NCBI GenBank assembly: GCA_021161995.1
Contig: JAGGZO010000075.1
Span: forward strand, 1 to 31,197
DNA: 31,197 nt
DNA from: Candidatus Aenigmatarchaeota archaeon
Lineage (GTDB): Archaea; Aenigmatarchaeota; Aenigmatarchaeia; CG10238-14; SpSt-28
Direction of reading: 5' to 3'
The position numbers were made by a program, and so were the translations under genes. Below are positions 1 through 7,336 of this stretch, one piece after another. Position 1 is the stretch's first letter, and every line of letters starts with the position of its first letter. Below the pieces are notes generated by a model, which saw only the letters and a list, made by a program, of their open reading frames with translations, made no database searches and was not told the origin of the DNA.

Positions 1-207
1 AAGAAATCTGAGTGGCAAACCTCTCCGATCAAAAGCTCAAGGTACACATCTACTCCAGAAGAAATAAAAGAATCTTTTGAAAAATTTAACAAAATTAGAG
101 ATAACCTTTTCAGAGAATCTGAAAAATTGCGGAATCGTTTTTGGTCTGAAGTCAAAGAAGGGAGGGGGAAACTTAACCAATTTAAACATGCCCCCGGCGG
201 GATTTGA
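1..207 (+). CDS. C-terminal part of an unrecognised protein (5' end outside window)
   Basis: Frame 1 is open from the first base to a TGA at 205-207, giving 68 codons. The encoded tail is charged and helix-prone, rich in Glu, Lys, Arg and Phe, consistent with a coiled C-terminus. The stop lies inside the 3' end of the convergent tRNA-Arg gene, so the two overlap by about 19 nt. This is unusual and lowers confidence. No family is recognised; it may be a chance open frame. Confidence 0.4.
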   Translation, partial: KKSEWQTSPIKSSRYTSTPEEIKESFEKFNKIRDNLFRESEKLRNRFWSEVKEGRGKLNQFKHAPGGI

Positions 208-303
208 ACCCGCGACCTACGGCTTTCTTCCTATCATCTGGTATCAAACCTTCTACGCCGTAGGTAGAAGGCCGCCGCTCTATCCATGCTGAGCTACGGG
301 GGC
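189..303 (-). tRNA. tRNA-Arg(UCU) with a 40-nt intron
   Basis: On the minus strand a full cloverleaf is seen. The acceptor pairs 303-297 with 196-190 and the discriminator A is at 189. The D arm is GCTC/GAGC, the T arm has the TTCAAAT loop, and the anticodon stem is GCGGC/GCCGT. The split anticodon loop reads CTTCTA then A, which puts UCU at positions 34-36, so it decodes arginine AGA/AGG. An intron interrupts it after position 37, the canonical archaeal site. CCA is not encoded. Confidence 0.93.
225..264 (-). other. tRNA-Arg intron at 37/38 with bulge-helix-bulge
   Basis: The 40-nt intron fits a textbook archaeal bulge-helix-bulge. Loop nucleotides CTTC pair with GAAG near the intron 3' end. 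The 5' bulge is T-A^C and the 3' bulge is A-A^A, and an inner CTA/TAG helix follows. The tRNA splicing endonuclease should cut in both bulges. The intron start also has strong alternative pairings with both exons (see findings). Confidence 0.85.
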
Positions 304-380
304 TCTTTAATTAATTTACCAAAACAAACAAAAATATTTTCGTTCACATGTTTTTATTTCAGGTCGGTCATAATACATTT

Positions 381-749
381 ATGGATGACAAAATAGCATC
401 GCTAATACTAATAGGGACTCTACTAATAGTATTTTCATACTATGGTTTCCTAGAAATAGCAACAATGAGGTCTCCAACAGGAGAGTCTGTAAAAGTCCTA
501 GTAAACTCAACAGTATCTCTAGTAATAGGAATCATTTTAGTGATAATAGCATTGTACATGTTCTCAAAAGTGGTATTCAGAAAGCATAACCAAGTAACCA
601 TACAAACTCTCTCAAGAGTTGTTAGATCTCCTGCAAAATCAGCTAAAAAAGTTGTTAAAAAAGCCAAGAAAGCCAAAAAGGCTAAGAGACCAAAGAAGAA
701 AACCACAAGAAAAAAGAAATCGAGAAAGACTAGAAGAAGGAGAAGATAA
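381..749 (+). CDS. Small two-helix membrane protein with Lys/Arg-rich tail
   Basis: The protein has 122 residues from ATG 381; an ATG 33 nt upstream gives a less likely extension. Two hydrophobic helices (about residues 5-28 and 45-68) bracket a short loop. The last 40 residues contain 17 Lys and 8 Arg with AKK-type repeats and end in five Arg, resembling histone H1 or other nucleic-acid-binding tails. The tail presumably faces the cytoplasm and could bind DNA, RNA or ribosomes at the membrane; that is inference. No named family is recognised. The stop lies 2 nt from the convergent aRF1 stop. Confidence 0.7.
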   Translation: MDDKIASLILIGTLLIVFSYYGFLEIATMRSPTGESVKVLVNSTVSLVIGIILVIIALYMFSKVVFRKHNQVTIQTLSRVVRSPAKSAKKVVKKAKKAKKAKRPKKKTTRKKKSRKTRRRRR

Positions 750-751
750 GG

Positions 752-1965
752 CTATTCATAAACTTTGAATCTCAGAAAGCCACCAATCCCGCCCATGGAA
801 TAAAATTGTTTACCTTCAGGGGTTTCATCAGACACAAAAACAACATCAGTACCAAACTGCTTCGCCATCTCTACTATCTTTTCTGTATAATCCTCTAATT
901 TCTCAACAAAAAGATTACCACCACATTTTGGACATTTCTTTGGTAGTTTATGCTCATATTGCTCGACAACCTCCTCATACCCACAGTTACTACAATACAA
1001 CTCAAATTTACCAAAATCAAAATCTTCAGAAATGATTAACTTATCTACAGCACCCATTTCAAGAGCTTTTATCGTATCTTTGTATCCATACACAACATTC
1101 TCACCTTTATAAACAGCTTCAAAAAACTTCTGGAGAACCTTCTTTTCTTTGAGTATTTCTGCTTCTCTCAATAAATCATCAGATCTTTTAACAAGCTCTT
1201 CTAAACCATATTCTCCAGTATAACCAGTATCCTTTATACCTAATACTTTTTCTTTTAGATCATATGGCAGATAATCTCCAGAATAGAACATGTCTTTAAC
1301 TGGACCCGGACCACCTATTATTATACCCTTAAGATTCTCTGTCTTTGAAAATTGTTTGCCAGCAATTTCAGCAACTCTTTTCAGATAATCGTTCAACGCC
1401 TGCTCTCTGATTCTCTTATATCTCTGCTGAGACCAACCACCCTTAGAGGTTTTACCCGGAACGTTAGAGTCAAAATCCTTTATAACTTCTGTTCTCTTTC
1501 CTTTCAACAAACCTATAGTAGCATGACCAGCATCCAGAACTATTAAGCCATAAACATCTTTGTCTTTTATCATGTCTTTAAGCGGGTCTAGGATAAACTT
1601 CTGGTCACACCAGTATAGCTTAACGTTAAGTTTCTCAGGAGGTTCTATCAACCAAATTCTGATATCTTGCCTTCCCTCTATCTCAGAAACGTTACCACAA
1701 AATACAGCCAAACCATTTTCTGGTAATTGCTTTATGAGTTTAAGTTGCTGAACTATTTTTTCTAAAGCGGCAACAACGTTCTTTCTTGTGGATTTTAATT
1801 TTATGTTCTGAGCAGTACTAATCTCCTGAACTATTTGATTTATTGCATCTTGTAGATTATAACCAGCTGGAAGATAAAAAGATACAAGCTCTGTATGCCT
1901 ACCTCTATACTTTTCCAGTTCTTTCAACAATCTTCTAAGTCTGAATGCCTTTTCTTCTTTTTCAT
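752..1965 (-). CDS. prf1: Peptide chain release factor aRF1, GGQ replaced by GGW; apparent frame break near start
   Basis: Class-I archaeal release factor, which reads stop codons in the A site and triggers peptidyl-tRNA hydrolysis. It is collinear with a/eRF1. The N domain has the RGRHTEL stretch and the NIKS region, here NIKL. The M domain contains PGKTSKGGWSQ where the family has a GGQ loop. The C domain has a Cys4 zinc ribbon (CSNC...CPKC) and ends in the conserved GGIGG(F/I)LR(F/Y) motif. In-frame translation can only start at TTG 1930 (392 aa). A good SD (GAGGTGG, 1976-1982 on the minus strand) and ATG 1965 lie upstream in another frame. One extra A in the run at 1958-1962 would join them into an N-terminus typical of the family. 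Identity is firm; activity is uncertain because the catalytic Gln is absent. Confidence 0.92.
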
Positions 1966-1975
1966 TAAATACGAC

Positions 1976-1982
1976 CCACCTC
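1976..1982 (-). promoter_or_regulatory. Shine-Dalgarno for aRF1, points to ATG 1965
   Basis: GAGGTGG on the minus strand lies 10 nt before ATG 1965 and 45 nt before TTG 1930. It therefore supports 1965 as the real initiation codon, although that ATG is out of frame with the body of the gene. An AT-rich TATA-like stretch is at about 2005-2025. Confidence 0.6.
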
Positions 1983-2028
1983 TTTGCTCAAAATCAAAAT
2001 TTTAATAAAAAATATATTTTTTTAAATC

Positions 2029-2931
2029 TTAAGAGGATGCTAAGCTAGCTATATATCCATAATTACCAGAAAGATAATCATACAAAAATTCTTCGTGTCC
2101 ACTAAAAACAAAATTCCTTGCTAGAATTATTCTTTCTGTTTCATTCAAAACACTTTGATTAAAATCTGGATGATATTGCCCAAGTATTTTAGCAACACTT
2201 TCATTAGAGAAAAGCATATAGGCAAAGATATATTCAGTTCTAAGCAAACTTGGGTTTTCACCTATATAATCAAGCTCTATACCATCGTTTCTCATTAAAT
2301 TAAACATCTTTCTGAAAAATTCAGTCCCAAAATCTCTATATATCGAGAAAAACATTTTAACGAATGGTTTATTGAGATTGTTGCTTAAATGACATTCTGA
2401 TATTCTGGATAGTTTTATGGTGTTTGTTTGATTCATGAGCAAGCAAGCTGTAACCAAAGGATATGGGCTTTTATGGTCAGCCCACCAGTCTACAGGCCAT
2501 CCAGGAGATACTGTTCTAGCGGTATACATGTTCACCATTTCGTGTGTTAACAAAACGTAAAACCAACCATTATTATAATCACAATATTCATTTCTAAATG
2601 AGTCAACAGGAACGCTAACTTCATTGCTTGTAGCGTAAGCGTAATCAGAAAATCTGACAAAAACCGATAGTTTCTCAGTATTTTGAGTATCATTAAAACA
2701 CTCATGACAACCAAAATTCTTAACAAGCAGATCTAAAACCTCTTCAGGATAATCGTAGTATTTTTCCAATTCTATACCATTGGAAACCAAATACAGTAAA
2801 GATGGTAAATCAACATACCACACAAAATACTCAGAAGAATGAACGAGTATTTTGACATTAGAGGAATAATCGATTAGATTTAAAGGTAAGAATGATAGCA
2901 GTGCTGATATTATTAAAACAGCTACCTTCAT
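2029..2931 (-). CDS. Secreted or membrane-anchored protein with a degenerate zincin-like HExxN motif
   Basis: About 300 residues from ATG 2931. It starts with a basic residue and a hydrophobic segment of about 20 residues, which reads as a signal peptide or anchor. The middle holds LLTHEMVNMYTAR followed by GWPVDWWADHKSPYP. This resembles the active-site helix of gluzincin peptidases (HExxH), but the second His is Asn. A few Cys and several N-x-S/T sites fit an extracytoplasmic protein. The C-terminal half is helical. It may be an inactive peptidase-fold protein or use a different metal-ligand set. Function is unknown. Its start lies only 10 nt from the divergent acylphosphatase start. Confidence 0.65.
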   Translation of the reverse strand: MKVAVLIISALLSFLPLNLIDYSSNVKILVHSSEYFVWYVDLPSLLYLVSNGIELEKYYDYPEEVLDLLVKNFGCHECFNDTQNTEKLSVFVRFSDYAYATSNEVSVPVDSFRNEYCDYNNGWFYVLLTHEMVNMYTARTVSPGWPVDWWADHKSPYPLVTACLLMNQTNTIKLSRISECHLSNNLNKPFVKMFFSIYRDFGTEFFRKMFNLMRNDGIELDYIGENPSLLRTEYIFAYMLFSNESVAKILGQYHPDFNQSVLNETERIILARNFVFSGHEEFLYDYLSGNYGYIASLASS

Positions 2932-2941
2932 GATTAATATT

Positions 2942-3220
2942 ATGCAGCAAGTCAAGATTAAGATCTATGGCAGAGTTCAAGGGGTTGGCTTCAGATATTT
3001 CGTCTATATCAATACGAAAAAGCAAAATGTTACCGGTTATGTGAAAAATCTACCAGATGGTACAGTAGAAGCGCTTTTCGAAGGCGATGAAAAGCAAATA
3101 CATGAGATGATTAGAATATGTAAGAAAGGACCGCCAATGGCTAAAGTTGATAGAATAGAGATAATCGGTAGAAAGCATATAGATTCTAACGAGTATGAAG
3201 ACTTTTCAATAATCCGCTAG
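2942..3220 (+). CDS. acyP: Acylphosphatase
   Basis: Small cytosolic hydrolase (92 aa) that cleaves carboxyl-phosphate bonds such as acetyl phosphate (EC 3.6.1.7). It has both family signatures: GRVQGVGFRYF, with the phosphate-binding loop and catalytic Arg, and GYVKNLPDGTVE, with the catalytic Asn. The length matches the family (about 90). ATG 2942 is preferred over ATG 2930, which would overlap the divergent gene's start; homologues begin just before the K(I/V)xGRVQG strand. The TAG stop shares 4 nt with the convergent peptidase stop. Confidence 0.95.
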   Translation: MQQVKIKIYGRVQGVGFRYFVYINTKKQNVTGYVKNLPDGTVEALFEGDEKQIHEMIRICKKGPPMAKVDRIEIIGRKHIDSNEYEDFSIIR

Positions 3221-3726
3221 TTGTAGCTATTTCTTAAAAGATATTTAGCGAATAATTTTTCGGTATATCTGGCCATTTTCTCATTTGAATCTCTTTTATA
3301 ATTAGACAAATATTCATCGAAAGATTTGTAATTCCAGATGAAAGTCTTTTTGTAATCCTGTACATAGTGCGTGAATTCGTGGACTAATGTAAGTAATTTT
3401 TTTGTTTTGTTTTCGGAATTATCCTTGTCCAAGAATATTTTGCCATCCTTATACAAACCATCTACTCCCAAAGGCAATTTTTTGTAAATAATTTTCACCT
3501 TTTTTAGCTCGTCGATAGGAATGTTGTAAAGATCTGAAATGAACCTATACACAGTTTCCAAGTCTTTATCATCTATTTTTTGTTCTGGGGGTTTGTATTC
3601 TTTCAATTCAGCAGAATCGTAACAAAGTGGATAATCTGTTTTTACGTATAATAATTCTAGCTTTTTCTTCATTCCTTCATACAACTCATCTAAAAAATCT
3701 TTTTCTTTTGATAAATCACTACTCAT
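3217..3726 (-). CDS. Putative zinc metallopeptidase (HEFTH)
   Basis: 169 residues with no signal peptide or membrane helix. The motif LLTLVHEFTHYVQDY is a classic HExxH zinc-binding helix. About 35 residues downstream, EKMARYTEKLFAKY offers Glu as a possible third ligand, as in IrrE/ImmA-like and other small cytosolic zincins. Before the helix, a beta-hairpin-like stretch (GVDGLYKDGKIFLD) fits an edge strand. Substrate is unknown. The N-terminal third is charged and helical. Downstream it overlaps acyP by 4 nt tail to tail (CTAG). Confidence 0.7.
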   Translation of the reverse strand: MSSDLSKEKDFLDELYEGMKKKLELLYVKTDYPLCYDSAELKEYKPPEQKIDDKDLETVYRFISDLYNIPIDELKKVKIIYKKLPLGVDGLYKDGKIFLDKDNSENKTKKLLTLVHEFTHYVQDYKKTFIWNYKSFDEYLSNYKRDSNEKMARYTEKLFAKYLLRNSYN

Positions 3727-3797
3727 GAATAACTATAGCTAGCTAACCTATTAAAAAGCAAAATAACCTTAAATTAGGTCAGTGTGTAGAAATTATT

Positions 3798-4286
3798 ATG
3801 CAACTAAAAACTGATGTAGTAAAAATAGAAGTGCCAGAAGGATGCAATGTCATAGTCGGTCAGGCACACTTCATAAAAACCGTAGAAGATCTCTATGAAG
3901 CTCTGATAAATTCCGTCCCAGGAATAAAATTTGGTATTGCTTTTTGTGAAGCTAGTGGCAAGAGATTAGTAAGAGTCGAAGGTAACGATAAAGAGCTTGT
4001 TGGTTTAGCAGCAGAGTACGCTAAAGTAATAGGAGCTGGTCATAGTTTCATCATATTCATCAAAAACGCATACCCAATAAACGTGCTAAAATACATAAAA
4101 CAAGTCCCAGAAGTAGTAAGAATATTTGCAGCAACAGCAAACCCACTAGAAATTCTGATAGCAGAAACAGAACAAGGAAGAGGTATCATTGGAGTAGTAG
4201 ATGGTTTTAAGCCGGTAGGAATCGAAAAGGAAGAGGATGCTAAAGAGAGAAAAGAGTTTTTAAGGAAGATTGGATATAAGCTTTAA
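3798..4286 (+). CDS. Adenosine-specific kinase family protein (DUF355/COG1839)
   Basis: 162-residue protein matching an archaeal and bacterial family sometimes called adenosine-specific kinase from structural work. The N-terminus is a short strand, then a VIVGQAHFIKTVEDLYEAL segment. Conserved stretches include PGIKFGIAFCEASGKRLVR, GAGHSFIIF and FAATANPLEILIAET followed by the Gly-rich QGRGIIGVVDG. Length and motif order match the family, so no truncation. The physiological role is not firmly known. The gene is monocistronic, between a minus-strand peptidase and tRNA-Gly. Confidence 0.88.
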   Translation: MQLKTDVVKIEVPEGCNVIVGQAHFIKTVEDLYEALINSVPGIKFGIAFCEASGKRLVRVEGNDKELVGLAAEYAKVIGAGHSFIIFIKNAYPINVLKYIKQVPEVVRIFAATANPLEILIAETEQGRGIIGVVDGFKPVGIEKEEDAKERKEFLRKIGYKL

Positions 4287-4316
4287 TTCTTTACTTTATT
4301 TTATTTTTTGATGAAA

Positions 4317-4389
4317 GCGCCGGTAGTCTAGCCTGGCAGGACGTGGGCCTTCCAAGCCCAATGCCCGGGTTCAAATCCCGGCCGGCGCA
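4317..4389 (+). tRNA. tRNA-Gly(UCC)
   Basis: Complete cloverleaf. The acceptor is GCGCCGG/CCGGCGC with discriminator A. The D arm is GTCT/GGAC, the anticodon stem TGGGC/GCCCA with loop CTTCCAA gives anticodon UCC, and the T arm is CCGGG/CCCGG with loop TTCAAAT. No intron; CCA is not encoded. A T-rich stretch and TTTAA-type sequence lie just upstream. Confidence 0.96.
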
Positions 4390-4441
4390 TAAAGAACTGA
4401 GTATAGAAACCTATATTTTGCATTGACACTGCTATATTTTT

Positions 4442-4741
4442 ATGGACCTTACAGCGAACGAATATATTTATCTATCTTACATTGGTGCAATATTTTCAGT
4501 AGCATTAATGGCATACTTATCTTGTGAAATTATTATAAAAGGTGGTATTAGGCCATCAAGTGACAAACACAAAAAATTGATGAAATTTCTAACAATTTTT
4601 GGTGTAAGTGGTTTTTTGCTTTCTTTTATTCTATTTTATTTGACCCACAACGATTTTTTTGCAATAGCATTACTAATATGCGCGTTAATAGCTACAATTG
4701 GCATATCTGGATATTTTCATGTACTCCCAGTATGCACTTAG
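4442..4741 (+). CDS. Small membrane protein, three predicted helices
   Basis: 99 residues with hydrophobic segments near 10-32, 45-65 and 70-92 and a short polar, basic loop (about 35-45) after the first. A TATA-like TATATTTTTA sits directly before the ATG, suggesting a leaderless transcript. No family is recognised. The frame is isolated and short, but the helix-loop-helix pattern looks coding. Confidence 0.55.
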   Translation: MDLTANEYIYLSYIGAIFSVALMAYLSCEIIIKGGIRPSSDKHKKLMKFLTIFGVSGFLLSFILFYLTHNDFFAIALLICALIATIGISGYFHVLPVCT

Positions 4742-4940
4742 CGATACTATTGTAGCTGTTCCTGTAAGCAGGAAGAAAATATACATAAAAGCAATTATGA
4801 TATTCATGGCCTTTTTGTAATAAGTCCCACTACCCCACTCATAAAGATGTTTTCAACACATAGTTATCGAATTAACTCAATCATCACGTTTTCTAGAATA
4901 CAAAACACAATAAAGGTTTCATTTTCAATATATTTTTATC

Positions 4941-5291
4941 ATGAAATCCACAGCATCTGAAATGCTAATGATTTTAGCTGTATTAGCTTCTGTAGGAATT
5001 GCTTTAGTTCAGCTGCAAAAAATTTCTATACAAGGAATTTCGCTATTACAATCAGAACCCCTCTCTAGATTCGGAAACGAAATAAAAAACTTGTCATGAG
5101 ACATGCGCCCGCTAGGAGTTTATGCTACACCTCCAACTGACTGTTCTTCTGGCTATCTAAATGAAAACCATCAGTATGATAATCCAAAGGTTTGTTCTGA
5201 TGCACAAATATGTAGTAAGACAACAGAAAATACATACAAAGATAATCTCGGTTACACATGTTGTATAGATGGTTATGTTTTGTTCATATGA
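4941..5291 (+). pseudogene. Cys-rich secreted/pilin-like protein interrupted by an in-frame TGA
   Basis: One frame runs from ATG 4941 to TGA 5289 with a single TGA at 5097-5099, codon 53. The first part has a hydrophobic N-terminal helix (about residues 8-27) like a pilin or anchored secreted protein. The second part, after the TGA and in the same frame, is polar and Cys-rich (DCSS, VCSD, ICSK, TCCIDG), typical of an extracellular domain. It lies tail to tail with a FlaJ/TadC-like pilus gene, which fits a pilin-like role. A single TGG-to-TGA change would explain the break. It may be a pseudogene or subject to read-through. The preceding 4742-4940 holds no supported gene. Confidence 0.5.
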
Positions 5292-7302
5292 AAGAGAATA
5301 CTCTTAATAAACCAATACACAGTGCCGTTGTTATAAAATAAACAACCATAGCGACTCTAATATTATCCGTAATCTCCTTACTCATCATAACTTCATCAAA
5401 GCCATTCTCAATAAACGAGATTAAGTAGCTTGACAATATTACTATGATGAATGTATACATGCCGAGTACTATCTGTATGGTGGTTATAGGAACTGCTTCA
5501 AACAATACTGATATGCATTTAACTAAGCCAACACTCAACATATGATTATTTTTTGTTGTTATCAGATCGAATGATAAAACACTTAACACAGTCAAAATAA
5601 GAAATGACAATACACTTGATACACATGGAAATACTACAGAGAATAGAACCTTTAGATTTACTTTAGTAGGGTTAAATAATTTTTTTATCGTTGTTCTAAT
5701 TTTTTTAATATACTTAAAACCGTCTGAAAGGCTGCTTAGTACACTACTTAAGAACATTTTATTCTTCTTTCTGGCAACCAATAAAATTCTCATTGTTTCT
5801 TTCAATGTTTCTGAAGGGTAAACATTCAGGATACCATACTTCTTATCAAATAGCGCCTTCTCAAGAGATATTCTATATTTTTTGATTCTTCTCTGTAGCT
5901 CGGATAAGAACTTATCACTAACGCGTTCATCTAGACCTGGGTATTCATACCTATTCGGATTTTCATCAATAACTACGTTGGATGAGGCATCGTAGATTAA
6001 AACATTACTGATTGACAATAATATGTTTGGGAGATCGTCTTCTATTTCTTTTATTTTTTTTCTTGCTCTTTCTTCTCGATGTTTGTACAGATACATTCCT
6101 ATGTAAATCACACACCCAAAACCAAGAACAAACAATAACGACAAAATCGTACTTTCGAAAAGCATAAAATTCTTATCTACAGGCAAATGATTTGTTAAAG
6201 AACTAAATGATGTGTTAAGCTCTATTATAGGAGGTATGACATAATTTATTATCATCAGCCATGCTATTACCATGAGTATGATAACTGAAGCTATTATCTT
6301 ACTAATTGGCAGTGTCATTTTGTGTTTTTCAGAAAGAAGATTAGAATAAATAGAAGATGTATTTGATTGAAAAAGTAAACTGGGTCTTTTCGCTGTTATT
6401 TTTGTGATGATATACAAATTAACCAATGGAACAAGAATCAGATATCCTATAATCACATAACCAGGTTTAACTAAACCATGCAAGAATACAGAGATTGATG
6501 AAAATACAACTAATCCTAATACCATTACCAAAAAATTTAGCATATACAAAATGGTTATCGGTATTTTAATTTGTTTCATGTATGATTCCATCTCATTAAG
6601 GTTTCCATCTACTATATATCTCAAAGATTCCCTAAGAATAACATCTCTTTCCTCCTTGCTTTTTACATTATTAACATCTAGTAACATTCTAAACGATTTC
6701 ACAAAGTTTTTATTTAGCAACATCCATTTTGGTACAAAAAACCGAATTGCATGACCGACTGTTCTGTATTTGCCCGATGATATTCCCCATGATATTTCCT
6801 TCAGATCTCTCCCAAAAGGACCATCAATATTTTTAGAAACCAACTTGATAGCACTTTCAATTGTTAGATTCATTTTCAGATAAGTTATCATGTAAAGAAT
6901 TACTTTTGTTGCATTACTTCCACTCTGAACCCTGTTAACTTCTCTTATAAATGCTGGATATGTAAGTATCAGATAAAAAATTGTAAATGGCAATACAAAG
7001 ATGAATATTCCTAAATCTTGTGAGAAAAAATAAAGAAAAGATGCGAATATACCAGCTATAACGAAAAGATAGATTGCAAACGAGAAAACTTCTCTGGGAG
7101 ATGCTCGTATACCAGAAAGTAATAAATCCATGTAAAGTTTGTTTCTAAGTGATTTCGGCGGTTCAAAGCCTATCTTACCAAATATCTTACATAATTTTTC
7201 AAAACATGTGACTCTTTTTTCTAAGGCATTCTTATTAACGGCATTCTCTATATATTCAGAAGTAAAACCTCCCTTAATTTCATCGGCTTTAAATGTTTGC
7301 AT
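5284..7302 (-). CDS. Archaeal type IV pilus/archaellum-like membrane platform protein (FlaJ/TadC-like, T2SSF)
   Basis: 672 residues. A cytoplasmic N-terminus of about 80 residues is followed by membrane helices near 85-125. A soluble helical T2SSF-like bundle follows (about 130-245), containing ATKVILYMITYLKMNLTIESAI, then helices near 250-300 and 335-400, a second cytoplasmic T2SSF bundle (about 415-535), and C-terminal helices. This duplicated layout is that of FlaJ/TadC platform proteins, which bind the secretion ATPase and anchor pilus assembly. No FlaI/TadA ATPase is next to it; the upstream gene is a HIT protein. A pilin-like interrupted gene lies just downstream on the other strand. 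Assigned from architecture; the exact filament type is unknown. Confidence 0.75.
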   Translation of the reverse strand: MQTFKADEIKGGFTSEYIENAVNKNALEKRVTCFEKLCKIFGKIGFEPPKSLRNKLYMDLLLSGIRASPREVFSFAIYLFVIAGIFASFLYFFSQDLGIFIFVLPFTIFYLILTYPAFIREVNRVQSGSNATKVILYMITYLKMNLTIESAIKLVSKNIDGPFGRDLKEISWGISSGKYRTVGHAIRFFVPKWMLLNKNFVKSFRMLLDVNNVKSKEERDVILRESLRYIVDGNLNEMESYMKQIKIPITILYMLNFLVMVLGLVVFSSISVFLHGLVKPGYVIIGYLILVPLVNLYIITKITAKRPSLLFQSNTSSIYSNLLSEKHKMTLPISKIIASVIILMVIAWLMIINYVIPPIIELNTSFSSLTNHLPVDKNFMLFESTILSLLFVLGFGCVIYIGMYLYKHREERARKKIKEIEDDLPNILLSISNVLIYDASSNVVIDENPNRYEYPGLDERVSDKFLSELQRRIKKYRISLEKALFDKKYGILNVYPSETLKETMRILLVARKKNKMFLSSVLSSLSDGFKYIKKIRTTIKKLFNPTKVNLKVLFSVVFPCVSSVLSFLILTVLSVLSFDLITTKNNHMLSVGLVKCISVLFEAVPITTIQIVLGMYTFIIVILSSYLISFIENGFDEVMMSKEITDNIRVAMVVYFITTALCIGLLRVFSFI

Positions 7303-7336
7303 ATAATATACATATCCTAACCAGAATAATTATTGC

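Noticed and set aside
77..292. A 71-aa reading frame over the tRNA-Arg region
   Set aside because: It lies across the tRNA and its intron and has no family features; the tRNA explains the sequence.
4685..4807. A 40-aa hydrophobic minus-strand frame overlapping the small membrane gene end
   Set aside because: Short, no clear promoter, SD or homologue, and it overlaps a better frame.
5103..5291. The post-TGA part of the Cys-rich ORF as an independent gene
   Set aside because: It has no signal peptide, promoter or SD of its own and is in frame with the preceding helix-coding segment.
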